Positions 23,419 through 33,600 of a stretch of 64,000 nt of DNA are shown one piece after another. A program made the position numbers and the translations under genes. The stretch is from Lewinellaceae bacterium (GTDB taxonomy: Bacteria > Bacteroidota > Bacteroidia > Chitinophagales > Saprospiraceae), in assembly GCA_020636215.1 (NCBI GenBank), contig JACJYG010000015.1:47611-111610 (forward strand), written 5' to 3'. The notes beneath the pieces are model-generated. The model was not told where the DNA came from. It was given only the letters and a program-made list of their open reading frames with translations, and made no database searches. Numbering within the stretch: position 1 is the first letter of the stretch; every line of letters begins with the position of its first letter.

Positions 23419-23834
23419 CTATGTCTAACGCCAATCACGACTTTCTGGGCACCGGCTGGAGCTTTCCGCCGACCTTCGCCAATCAGGGTGAACAACTGGA
23501 GATGGTATCCGGCATCGAGGACATCCAGCAAAGCCTGGAGATTATTCTATCCACCCAGCCCCGGGAACGGCTGCTCCACGACGACTTCGGCTGTGAGCTG
23601 AGCAATTTCCTCTTTGAGGAGATCGATCAGCATTTAATCAATCGTCTTCGACATATCGTGGAAGAGGCCATCCTATACCACGAACCCAGAATTGAGATAC
23701 AGCAAGTAACTATCGACGAAAGTCGCTACCTGGAAGGATTGTTGCTCATTAGCATCACCTTTTTTGTGCGGAATACCAACTCGCGCTACAACATGGTTTA
23801 TCCCTTCTATCTGCGAGAAGCAATAGGCAGGTAA
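23415..23834 (+). CDS. eCIS baseplate wedge protein gp25 (Pvc9-like)
   Basis: The product is 139 residues. It matches the GPW/gp25 family: FLGTGWSFPPTFANQGEQLE, IQQSLEIILSTQPRERLLHD, DFGCELSNFLFEEIDQHLIN and ILYHEPRIEIQQVTIDES, including the EPR motif. The protein nucleates the baseplate wedge and binds the first sheath ring. It starts inside the previous gene's stop; a second ATG at 23421 gives an equally good start. Confidence 0.93.
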   Translation: MTMSNANHDFLGTGWSFPPTFANQGEQLEMVSGIEDIQQSLEIILSTQPRERLLHDDFGCELSNFLFEEIDQHLINRLRHIVEEAILYHEPRIEIQQVTIDESRYLEGLLLISITFFVRNTNSRYNMVYPFYLREAIGR

Positions 23835-23847
23835 AACGAAGACATTT

Positions 23848-24276
23848 ATGGCAGACTATATCCTCATCAACGGCGACCAGGCCATTTTCCAGCCCACTTT
23901 CGGTGCGGCAACGGTCGCTGTACGGCCGGGCCGGATCAAGGGTAGCGGGGCCTCCAACTGTCAGGGGCAGAAGGTATGCGTGGATGGGGATGAAAAGAGC
24001 GTGGAAGTACCGGGTTGCATCTACATGACGCCTCAATTCCCTACACCTGGCGCTGGAACGCTAAAGATTGGAGCACTAGCTGGTAATCAGAAGGCCCGGA
24101 AAACCAAAAGCGGGAAAAAAAATGTCCTACTGAAGGGAGGAACGTTTCAAGCCACATTCGAAGTACAGACGCCGGCGCAGAATACTTCAGGACCAGCGCC
24201 CGTCAGTGACCCAATGACCCAATACCCCGGAAGCGGCGGTTTCATCAATACCAACACCAAATTCAAAGGAAGCTGA
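23848..24276 (+). CDS. PAAR-like spike tip protein (DUF4280, Pvc10-like)
   Basis: The product is 142 residues. MADYILINGDQAIFQPTFGA opens the family. ASNCQGQKVCVDGDEKSVEV, GAGTLKIGALAGNQKARKTK and LKGGTFQATFEVQTPAQNT follow the PAAR-like fold of DUF4280 proteins, which cap the spike and may carry effectors. It lies between gp25 and the J-like baseplate gene, whose start overlaps its stop by one base. Confidence 0.85.
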   Translation: MADYILINGDQAIFQPTFGAATVAVRPGRIKGSGASNCQGQKVCVDGDEKSVEVPGCIYMTPQFPTPGAGTLKIGALAGNQKARKTKSGKKNVLLKGGTFQATFEVQTPAQNTSGPAPVSDPMTQYPGSGGFINTNTKFKGS

Positions 24277-27200
24277 TGCCAAACGAAGAAATATATACCG
24301 ATGATTTTGTCTTTCGTGACGGTACCAGTCAGCAGGCGAGAAAATTACCGGCGCTGGATCCCGGCTATTTCTCCGTCGAAGAACGCAGCACGGAAGACCT
24401 GATCCGATTCGCCCAGAAATTCGCCAAAGAGCTGAAGTTCTTTGACCTTACTAACAAGAAGGCCGGTGACTGGCGCAATTTCCTTGGACTTGATGAAGAA
24501 AAGGCCCGCGAGATGGTTGCTTTTCTGGAAGACCCGAAGCAGTTTGCTGACGATCCGGAAAGAATGAACCGGCTGACCCGCCCACACCTCATTGCCTTCC
24601 TGCGGTTCCTGGAAATGCTCAAAGAACCAAAAAAAGAACTCGATGACCTCACCCGCCGACACCTGGATTTCTACTATCGACAGGTGCTTCAGTTCGAGCC
24701 CAAACCGGCCGTGCCGGACCGGGTGCATGTCTTGTTTGAGTTGGCGCGGGGCGTGGAGAAACACCTGCTGAAGAAGGGGACGTTGTTGTATGCGGGGCAG
24801 GATGAGGCGGGGCAGGATTTGCATTATGCCACACAGGAAGATATTTTGTTGAACCGGGCTAAGGTGAGTGAGATACGGCGGGTTTATCACGACCGGGAAA
24901 GTGGGAAGATCTATGCAGAGGTGAGTTGGCGGGAAGGGGAGGAGATTAAGAAAGATCAAAAATATCACGTCTTGGGGAACGATCTGCCGGAACGGGAAGA
25001 TGAGCTGTTGGCGAATATTGGTTTTGCTATTAGCTCCCCTTTGCTCGAACTAGAGGAGGGGAAACGCGAGATCCTCCTAAAGCTTTATTGCAGAAACGCG
25101 GAAACAATCCCCACCGATCATTTTAAAAAGGCTTTCCTTTTTTCGGTGAGCAAAGAAGATGGCTGGATTCAACTGCCCTGGGATGAGGCGGAGGAATTGA
25201 GAACCTGTACCTACCATGAGGAGAACAATCACATCGTTGGGTTTGAGATAAAGCTTACTATTCTGGAGGGAGAAGATCCCATCGCCGCCAATCCAACGGA
25301 AACAGGTCATTCCTTCCCTTTGCTCAAAGCCGATTTTAAGCAAAATGCCATAGGGAATGGGAGTTTCTCTGCGATCAGAGATTTACAGGTTGAAAAAATT
25401 TCCCTGCAAGTTGAAGCGAGGGGCATTGAAAACCTAAAGATTCGGAACGAAGAGGGCGTATTAAATCCCAAGGCCGCCTTTCTACCTTTCGGTACATGGC
25501 CACGGGTGGGGTCTGTGTTTAGTTTTACACATAAGGAGTTGTGTAAGAAATCTATTCAGTATCTGGAACTAGATGTTGAGTGGAAGGGGGATACCAGTAA
25601 TTTAAGAGAGTACTACCTGGTTTATGCTGACACATCGGTTGAAACCGCATTTAATAATCCGAAATTCCAATTTAGTGTCAGCCTCGATCCAGGAAAAATA
25701 ACAGAAGTAGCTCTCTTTACAAAACCGGTCACCTTCGAATTCAAGTCCAAATTACATGTGCTTTCCGCCCAGCCGGATACTAGTCAGGATGACCCATTGG
25801 AGTACCCACGCTTTTTTAGAGTTATCTTGGAATCGCCTGATTTTCAGCATACTAATTTCCCAAGAGTCGTAAGATTATATGATGCAGATGTCTATGATCA
25901 TCAATTAAATCCACCCTATACGCCGGAAATAGAGACAATTAGGCTAAATTACTCATCCGGCATAGAAGGAGTGGGCTTGTATTCCACGTCCCAAACTATA
26001 CATCAATTTTTTCATCTCCATCCACCCCCGTTAAGTTTTGCCAGGCCGACGGTAGCGGGATATACTGGCGAAGGAGATACCAATTTACTACCTAAGCAGC
26101 TGAAACATGGAAGTTTACTGATCGGCCTTCAACAAGTGAATCCGCCGGAAAATGTTTCTCTACTGTTACAAGCAATCCCAAGTCACTCCGATGCCATAGC
26201 ACCAAAAGTAAAGTGGGAATATCTTGATATCAATGTTTGGCGTTCTCTTGAGGACAAGGTTCTACTAAAAGATTATACCAATGGCTTACTCAACACTGGG
26301 ATCATCCAGTTTCAGCTACCGGAAACTTCCAATGGTGATCACCAGGCTACGTCGGCTGGTTCTTACTGGCTCCGGGCCGCGGCCGATGGGGATTTGAGTC
26401 CATTGGGGGATTTAGTGGCTATCCACGCTCAGGCGATGGAAGTGATTTGGCAAGATAATGGTGACCCCGAAATGCATCTAGCTAAACCTTTACCTGGGGA
26501 TTCAATCAAAGGATTGGCCAGTAGAATGCCCGAGTTTCAATCAATTGCCCAGCCTTACACCTCCTTCAGCGGCCGCCATTCCGAACCTGCCCCCCGTCTA
26601 TTTACTCGAACTAGTGAACGGCTACGCCATAAACAACGTGTGCTTTGTCCCTGGGATTATGAACATATGGTATTGGAGGCTTTCCCCCAACTCTATAAGG
26701 TAAAGTGCATTTGGCCGGAAGAAGAACTGGAAGCCGTCAAAAAATCCCGTGATAATCCTTGTTTGTCCTGGGCATGGGATCCCGCGCGGCCGGACGTACG
26801 TCTGGTGGTCATTCCCGATATTTCTAATATGGAGCCTTTTTTTCCGTTAGAGCCCAAAGTTCCACGGGCTATGCTGGAAGAGATCCAGGCCTTTTTGGAG
26901 GAGCATACATCACCCTTTACCAAAGTCAAGGTGCAAAACCCCCGTTATGAGCACATCTGCTATCGCATGGACATCCGGTTTCAAAAGGGATTAGAGGCGG
27001 AGTTTAATTATTTGCAGAAGGAGTTGAATGAGGCTTTAAAGCGATTCCTGTCGCCCTGGGCTTTTGAAAAAGGGGCTGACATCTCCTTTGGAAGTAGGAT
27101 TTATAATGCAGCGGTCATACATTTTATTGAAAAGCTTCCTTATGTGGATTATGTCGTGAATTTTAAGCTGGTCCAACAGTACTTATGCCCTAGCGATAAA

Positions 27201-27365
27201 CGCGGCTGTGTAACTTATGATAATTGGGCAGAGGTACGTTTCCCGGATTCGATTTTGGTTTCTGCAGAACAGCACCATATTGGCCCCGTAAAATATGATG
27301 ATTATGATCCGGATGATTATAAAGGTATTGGCTATGAAATAATTGGTGTGGACCATGATATTTAA
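24276..27365 (+). CDS. eCIS baseplate J-like protein (Pvc11-like)
   Basis: The product is 1029 residues, a large baseplate wedge component of the gp6/J type. It has a helical N-terminus with FFDLTNKKAGDWRNFLGLDE and LDDLTRRHLDFYYRQVLQF, then VHVLFELARGVEKHLLKKGT and LYAGQDEAGQDLHYATQEDI, which is the typical J-like beginning. The C-terminal third (RVLCPWDYEHMVLEAFPQLY, VVIPDISNMEPFFPLEPKVP) matches the J-like end. With the 1192-residue partner (30666) it forms the wedges around the hub. The start overlaps the PAAR gene by one base. Confidence 0.88.
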   Translation: MPNEEIYTDDFVFRDGTSQQARKLPALDPGYFSVEERSTEDLIRFAQKFAKELKFFDLTNKKAGDWRNFLGLDEEKAREMVAFLEDPKQFADDPERMNRLTRPHLIAFLRFLEMLKEPKKELDDLTRRHLDFYYRQVLQFEPKPAVPDRVHVLFELARGVEKHLLKKGTLLYAGQDEAGQDLHYATQEDILLNRAKVSEIRRVYHDRESGKIYAEVSWREGEEIKKDQKYHVLGNDLPEREDELLANIGFAISSPLLELEEGKREILLKLYCRNAETIPTDHFKKAFLFSVSKEDGWIQLPWDEAEELRTCTYHEENNHIVGFEIKLTILEGEDPIAANPTETGHSFPLLKADFKQNAIGNGSFSAIRDLQVEKISLQVEARGIENLKIRNEEGVLNPKAAFLPFGTWPRVGSVFSFTHKELCKKSIQYLELDVEWKGDTSNLREYYLVYADTSVETAFNNPKFQFSVSLDPGKITEVALFTKPVTFEFKSKLHVLSAQPDTSQDDPLEYPRFFRVILESPDFQHTNFPRVVRLYDADVYDHQLNPPYTPEIETIRLNYSSGIEGVGLYSTSQTIHQFFHLHPPPLSFARPTVAGYTGEGDTNLLPKQLKHGSLLIGLQQVNPPENVSLLLQAIPSHSDAIAPKVKWEYLDINVWRSLEDKVLLKDYTNGLLNTGIIQFQLPETSNGDHQATSAGSYWLRAAADGDLSPLGDLVAIHAQAMEVIWQDNGDPEMHLAKPLPGDSIKGLASRMPEFQSIAQPYTSFSGRHSEPAPRLFTRTSERLRHKQRVLCPWDYEHMVLEAFPQLYKVKCIWPEEELEAVKKSRDNPCLSWAWDPARPDVRLVVIPDISNMEPFFPLEPKVPRAMLEEIQAFLEEHTSPFTKVKVQNPRYEHICYRMDIRFQKGLEAEFNYLQKELNEALKRFLSPWAFEKGADISFGSRIYNAAVIHFIEKLPYVDYVVNFKLVQQYLCPSDKRGCVTYDNWAEVRFPDSILVSAEQHHIGPVKYDDYDPDDYKGIGYEIIGVDHDI

Positions 27366-27376
27366 ACAGTTTTTAA

Positions 27377-28996
27377 ATGAAAACTAGAAAGGACCTTTCA
27401 AATAAGTTATTCTATACTGGAGCTTGCCCTAATGCAGATGCCTATTCGGAGGTATTTAATTCTTCTATAAACTTTCTCGATGACAACATCCTTCCTCCTC
27501 TGAATGGGAACCCTTTAATAATAGGCGCAAATGAGAAAAATCATTTAATGAAACTTGTTTCTAATTCAGAAACAGCTGATAATTCGTGGTTACTTAAATT
27601 AAATGATGATCAGGAATCTCCCAATACGGCATCTGGATTAAATATTGTATTTACCGAAAACACCTATAGCTTAAGTAATCTTTTTATTACCACCGACGGA
27701 CGGGTTTCGATTAATTCAAATGACCTTAACCCTCTGGCTTCTTTTGAGTTAAGGGGCGTTCCCAATCATGATATTCTGAAAATTTCTCCAAGTGATGATT
27801 CAAACCCAAGTATTCTGATTTCAAAACAGGGTAATATCGAAATCAATAAATTAAGAATTGCAACCTCATCTTCAGACTTGTGGTTAATCCTGGATCAAGA
27901 GCAGGTACAAGATATTTCTTATGTCTTTTCGGCAAAATTGCATGGTGATTACTTTATTATCGGAGATCATGATTATGAAAGTGAAAAGGGGGCAATTTGT
28001 ATTTATAGAAGGTATGAGAGAACTTTGAATAGATTAAGGAAAGACCTTGGGGGGCTCATCGAAGGTAAAATCTCCGGTGATAGATTCGGATTTTCAGTGG
28101 ATCTTAATGATGACTACGCTTTAGTAGGCGCACCGGGCCCTGTACAAAACAATATGAATGGAGCAGCCTATATGCTAAAAAAGGCGAGTGAACACAAATG
28201 GGAGGCGATAGTCCAGGATGAAGGTGGAAAGTTTGCTGGAGATTCCAATTATGAGCAGTTTGGTTCTTCAGTTTCTATTGGTGAAACATTCGCAATAGTG
28301 GGGGCGCCCAACAATAGTGAGCGTGGCAATGAGAAAGGTGCAATCTATTTTTTTGAATTGAAGGATGATAAATGGACCAGGGTTTCAGCTAGTGCAGGGG
28401 GCAAGTTTTTTGGATTGCAGAATGGCGAAAAGATGGGCTTTTCGGTTGCAATAGATGGTATTTACGCGATTGTCGGTGCGCCAAACCAAAGCACAAAAGT
28501 AGGGAAGGTTTACTTTTTTGAATTTTCAAATGATAGTTGGGTGCAAAGAGAACAATTCTCCCCGGATTATTCGGTTCGAGGATCAGATTTTGGAAGTTCA
28601 GTTTCCATTTCGGGCAAAAACGCTATAGTAGGTGACGGCAAAACTAATCTAGTGAGCTTTTTTCAGTTCAATGGCTCTGTATGGGAACTTGTCTGTGTAG
28701 ATAGTTCGGTGCCGTACCCCTTGCGAATTGAAACGGTTTCCATTTTTGGTGACAAAGCAATGGCCGGCGGTGATAACGATTTCACGCCAAAACCTGATGC
28801 TTTTGTTTTTTTTAGGCTAATTGATAACCAATGGCAGCCGATAGAAAATTCTTCGTTCTATAAATTGGGAAACGTGGTCTCCATAGATAACAATTATGCG
28901 TTAGCTGGCAATTTAAGTAGACTTACATTGTTGAAATCCACGCAAAGCTTGTTTGAGGCCATCAATCTGATTTCTAACGCTGTTAAACAAATCTAG
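27377..28996 (+). CDS. Putative eCIS tail fibre with FG-GAP beta-propeller
   Basis: The product is 539 residues. The N-terminal 45 (MKTRKDLSNKLFYTGACPNA, DAYSEVFNSSINFLDDNILP) closely match those of the next gene, suggesting a common baseplate-binding tag. The C-terminal half contains at least four FG-GAP-like repeats (GDRFGFSVDLNDDYALVGAP, EQFGSSVSIGETFAIVGAPN, EKMGFSVAIDGIYAIVGAPN, SDFGSSVSISGKNAIVG), as in integrin-alpha-type propellers. It is a likely receptor-binding fibre or adhesin. AT-richer codon use than its neighbours suggests that its recognition part was exchanged. Confidence 0.75.
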   Translation: MKTRKDLSNKLFYTGACPNADAYSEVFNSSINFLDDNILPPLNGNPLIIGANEKNHLMKLVSNSETADNSWLLKLNDDQESPNTASGLNIVFTENTYSLSNLFITTDGRVSINSNDLNPLASFELRGVPNHDILKISPSDDSNPSILISKQGNIEINKLRIATSSSDLWLILDQEQVQDISYVFSAKLHGDYFIIGDHDYESEKGAICIYRRYERTLNRLRKDLGGLIEGKISGDRFGFSVDLNDDYALVGAPGPVQNNMNGAAYMLKKASEHKWEAIVQDEGGKFAGDSNYEQFGSSVSIGETFAIVGAPNNSERGNEKGAIYFFELKDDKWTRVSASAGGKFFGLQNGEKMGFSVAIDGIYAIVGAPNQSTKVGKVYFFEFSNDSWVQREQFSPDYSVRGSDFGSSVSISGKNAIVGDGKTNLVSFFQFNGSVWELVCVDSSVPYPLRIETVSIFGDKAMAGGDNDFTPKPDAFVFFRLIDNQWQPIENSSFYKLGNVVSIDNNYALAGNLSRLTLLKSTQSLFEAINLISNAVKQI

Positions 28997-29047
28997 GAGT
29001 CAATTCTAAAGGTCTGTGGATCTTGTTGCTTATAAACTACCAAGGAT

Positions 29048-30658
29048 ATGAAAACTCGACAAGAGTTAAAAGTGAAGTTTTCAGATCATCAATGCCCATC
29101 CGGAGCAGATTACGCATCAATTTTTGATTCTACGATCAACCTTGCCAATGATGCCATTGTCCTTCCTGATCCTCTATTCAAAGGGCCTAACCCTCTTACG
29201 ATTAATGCAATCAGAGATAAGAAATATGCGCTGAGATTGAATCACCAACTGCAAATTCAACACTCCGATGGGGATGGGCGAATTTATGGCGGAGCAAATA
29301 TACTTGGCGAACATAGAGGCTTACAAATCCAAGCCCATCCGGAAGAATATAAAGGCGCTTATATCATTCTTCGTCCTGCCGATTATTTCAAACCGACTTC
29401 CAGAGGGTGCTTATTTCTGACCTTTGGGGACTATAAAGCCCCTGCTCCCGAAGGTTCATCCTTGTATATCCGGGTAGCAAGTAATGAAAGTGTTAGAGAC
29501 GTTATGACTGTCGATGTAGAAGGCAGGGTTGGTATAGGGATAAGATCGAAGAATTTCCCTTTAGAAGTATCCAACCCGGAGAAGCCGGTTCTTCAAGTTG
29601 GACACAATGCGGCAGGAGCCATTATTTCAGGGACAAGTGGAGGTAGAGCCCTTTACGGATCTAATATCTATTTAGCCAGAATAACAGAGAACAACGAAAC
29701 CGCCGATCAACTCCGAACCGCTTATGATAACAATAGTAACTATGGTTTTGCTGGAATATATATCAATTGGGGAGAACTAAGGTTTCTCTCACTGGAAGGA
29801 AACACCTCCAAAGATACCCCAATTAGCAGCGAGAAACTGCAGCTATCGTCGAGGCTGACAGTGAAAAAAAATGGAAATGTAGGTGTAGGCACTTCAACGC
29901 CAAGAGCCCCGTTGCATGTTGAATTTGCTAATTCAGAGGAGGAATTCCTCACACTGGCTGAGTTCAGCAGAAAGGAAACATCTGGTGGTTCTGCAAAAAT
30001 AAAAATCAGAGGTTCCAGGTACTTCGCCAATAGTGAAGTCGCCTCCATCGAATTTGCAGATTTTGACGCTCTGCCTTCCCCGGGCAAAGAGTATCTGTTA
30101 GCTAAAATTGTTGCTGGAAAACTCGATGAAAATAGTACAGGGCAATTGAGTTTTTTTACCAATAACGGTCAACAATTAAATGAGCAGGTAAAGATAGATA
30201 CAACCGGTTGTGTGTATTTAGGGAAGATCGCTTCTATTAATACTGAGGCTTTGAACATAATTGGAGAAGTCAAATTCTCAAAGCATCCTCACAACGTCAA
30301 CAGATTGAATAAAGTGGAATTTGAAGAAGGTATTGAGATGGTGGGAGTTCCCATATACAAAATTATGGATGGAGGCTTACTCGAATTTGCTGGAAACGGA
30401 ACGGTGACCAAAAAAAGTACATTCTCAGTGAACTCATTATATGAAATTCTGAATTCCTGGTTTTTCTTCTCCCACTTTGAAGTCAAACCAACTAGCGTTA
30501 AAAGTGATGCTGGAATTATTTCGAAAATTGAGATTGATGATACGACTTTCTCTTCCTTCTCAAGAACCGTAAATGTCACATTGGGAACCCATACTAATTT
30601 AGCCTTTACAGGCAAAGCAACAGTCGTTGCCATTCTACAATTAAATAAAACAGCTTAG
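29048..30658 (+). CDS. Putative eCIS tail fibre, second type
   Basis: The product is 536 residues. The N-terminus (MKTRQELKVKFSDHQCPSGA, DYASIFDSTINLANDAIVLP) matches that of the 27377 gene; the rest is different. Segments such as RDVMTVDVEGRVGIGIRSKN, LTVKKNGNVGVGTSTPRAPL and HVEF are typical of phage-fibre beta-helix and 'GVGT-x-P' stalk repeats. The C-terminus (FSRTVNVTLGTHTNLAFTGK) is a beta-rich tip. It is probably a second host-recognition fibre on the same particle. The 51-base gap before it contains no terminator. Confidence 0.75.
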   Translation: MKTRQELKVKFSDHQCPSGADYASIFDSTINLANDAIVLPDPLFKGPNPLTINAIRDKKYALRLNHQLQIQHSDGDGRIYGGANILGEHRGLQIQAHPEEYKGAYIILRPADYFKPTSRGCLFLTFGDYKAPAPEGSSLYIRVASNESVRDVMTVDVEGRVGIGIRSKNFPLEVSNPEKPVLQVGHNAAGAIISGTSGGRALYGSNIYLARITENNETADQLRTAYDNNSNYGFAGIYINWGELRFLSLEGNTSKDTPISSEKLQLSSRLTVKKNGNVGVGTSTPRAPLHVEFANSEEEFLTLAEFSRKETSGGSAKIKIRGSRYFANSEVASIEFADFDALPSPGKEYLLAKIVAGKLDENSTGQLSFFTNNGQQLNEQVKIDTTGCVYLGKIASINTEALNIIGEVKFSKHPHNVNRLNKVEFEEGIEMVGVPIYKIMDGGLLEFAGNGTVTKKSTFSVNSLYEILNSWFFFSHFEVKPTSVKSDAGIISKIEIDDTTFSSFSRTVNVTLGTHTNLAFTGKATVVAILQLNKTA

Positions 30659-30665
30659 GTATGAT

Positions 30666-33600
30666 ATGAAGGATCAATATTCCACAATAATTTCTCTCGA
30701 TCTAAAAAATGGACAGGGCCTTTATGGCAAAGGTAATTGGACCGACCTCAACCTCCACGACCCCGGCATCACCATCTTGGAGCACCTGGCTTACGCCATC
30801 TCCGACCTGACCTACCGGCTGGGCTTCAAAATGGAGGACCTGCTGGCGGAAAACGGCCGGAAAAACCTCAAGCCATTCTTTACAGCCTCGGAGATCCTGC
30901 CCGGTAAGCCGGTAACCATTCGTGATTATCGTAAGCTGCTGATCGACCTGCCGGGCGTGAAGAATGCCTGGCTGGGCGCCGTGCCTTTAGCCACTTCAGA
31001 GATAACCTACAACGAAGAATACGGTGAATTGTGGTTTAAACTCTTGCCGGATAACAGTGACCTTGCCCATTTCAACGGGTTTCTTCAGGTGCTGATCGAA
31101 CCAGATGAGGAGGAACCCGACGCGGATGCCATAGCGAATACCCTCCACCAGAACCGCAACCTTTGCGAAGATTTTCTCCAGCCCATTATTCTGCCAAAAG
31201 AACGTATTGGGCTGAGGATCGACGTAGAAGTTGATGTTCAAAGCGACCCGACAACACTGGAAGCAAATATCTGGGATAGCCTTGCCAACTGGGTATCGCC
31301 GTCCATCCGTTTTTATACGCTTGCTGAAATGCTGGCCAAAGGATACCGCCCCGATGAGATTTTTCAGGGTTCCTTACTGGCAAACGGTTTTATCGATAAC
31401 GAAGAACTGGTCAAGCATAAAAAGAGAACTTCCCTGCGCTGTTCCGACCTACTCCACCTGCTGATGGATATGCCGGAAGTGAAGGTAGTAAGGGAGATCC
31501 TGATGGGTAAGCCGGATGCGTCCGAACTCGAATCCTATGATCTCGAAACTGCCGACGATCCACTTAGCGAAGATTTTCCGGAAAAGCAGTACCTTAAACT
31601 GGAAGAGAAACAAGCCCCAAGCCTGGGCTATCTCCACCTTCGGATGTTCAAGAAACATCGCAAGATATGGGATTCGGAAAGAAAAATTGAGCCCCCTGTG
31701 GAAGGTGAGGAGGAAGGTCAAGAAGAGGAGCCTTCATCAACTACGGATGAATTGCCGGTTCCCCAGGGTAAGTTCCGCAACCCGGGCCGCTATTTCTCCA
31801 TCACCCACGACTTCCCCCAAAATTATGGTATCGGTCCGAACGGCCTCCCGGCCAAAGCGACCGAAAAGCGAAAGGCGCAAGCCAAACAACTGAAAGCCTA
31901 CCTTGCTTTATTTGAGCAACTCCTGGCCAATTATTTTTCTCAGCTTGATAACACCCGGAAATTGTTCGCCCTGGATTATGCCGGCGAGGAAATTTATTTC
32001 TTCCAACATCTGGCCGGTGCGGACGGCATTCCCGGATTTGAAGAATTACTCGTCGATTCGAATGATAGCTGTCTACGGGAGACTCAAGAAACGACGCCGG
32101 CCGACCGGTTAACACGCCATTTGGCTTGTCTGGAAAAAGGGAATGATCAGTTAATAAACAAAGAAGACCGGCAAAATCGACGCCTGGACCACTTGCTGGC
32201 CCGCTTTGCCGAGCAATATCCAGACCTTGATCTGTTGATCGGAGACTCACGGTGCAAAGACAACAGGATTAACCTCCTTAAGCAAAAAAGGAAACTCTTA
32301 CTAAGTTATCCCAAAATAAGCGCGGGCCGGGGTCAGGGATTCAACTACACACATAAAGAGGATATTGGGACCACCGACAATTATTCCGGCCTGGAGAAAC
32401 GGCTTGGCTTGCTACTGGGTATCGAAAGAGGAAGGCCCGCTGTAGCTCAAAACCTTATTATCGATGTTTATGGACGCCCGGAAGGACAGCCGGTCAAATA
32501 TTATTTTCAGATTCGGAGCAGAACAAGTAGAAAAGCCCTGTTAAGTAGCAATACTGCTTATGCCAGTTCCTTAGAATGTCATAAAGCATTGGCATGGGCC
32601 ATCTGGCAGCTTTCTAAAGGCGAGGGTATTGAAATTATGCCTACGGGTGAAGAAACCCCTAGGTATTATTTTCAGGTATTTAATCCGGACGGGGAAAAAG
32701 TGGGCCGGCGCATTGAATACTTTGCAAGTGAAGAAATTGTTCAGGAGGTGGTTGATGATGTCATTGATCAAATTCAAACCGCATTTGGGAGAGATGCTTT
32801 TTATTTATTAGAACACCTTTTGATCCGCCCTGACACCTCAAAGCAAGAGCAGCCTTCCATATACCAGCCGGCTTGGATGACCTTCATTCATTCTATGACT
32901 GCTTATTATAAAGAACCGGTCGATGATCCGGATTCCTCTATAAAGAAACTTTGGTGTGTCTCCCCGGAGCATATGCTTCAGAAAGGAAATAGAATTAAGG
33001 TCCTGAAACCAGAAAAATATGCCGGAAGTTATTCGGTACAGGAAGTTGAAGCTGATCGGTTCGCTGTACTTATCAAGGAGGAAAGTTCACCCGGCCCTAT
33101 TCTGCCCGGCCCCATCCTGCCTGGACATTTCTCTCCCGGGCAACCAGGGGCGGGAGGCGCCATCCAAATTGGAACAGTTAATCCGGGAAAAGGGACGAGC
33201 CTGAATGATCTGGCCTTTGGAGGAAGAAATCTAAATAGGATACTGTCAGATGTTGGTAAATGGATTCAATTAGATAAAGCTTATCATGACCCCTGGTCAT
33301 TCCAGCTCAGCCTCATTTTTCCGGGATGGCAGGAAAAATTCCGTGGGGCCAACATGCGCAGCCTTGTCGAAGAGATGGTCCAGGAGGAAACACCTGCTCA
33401 TATCACGCCCTATGTATATTGGATAGAGAAGGAAGGCCAGATGGTAGGCTTTCTGGCTCACTACTTTTCCTGGCGGGAAAAGATTACCAATGATCTGGTT
33501 GCCGCGACTGAAGCGGAATGGCTCAATGAATTCCTGGGCATCTCCAAAAAACAGGAGATTATCCACGGACTGATGTCCCGAAGAAGTGGTGATCATTTTA

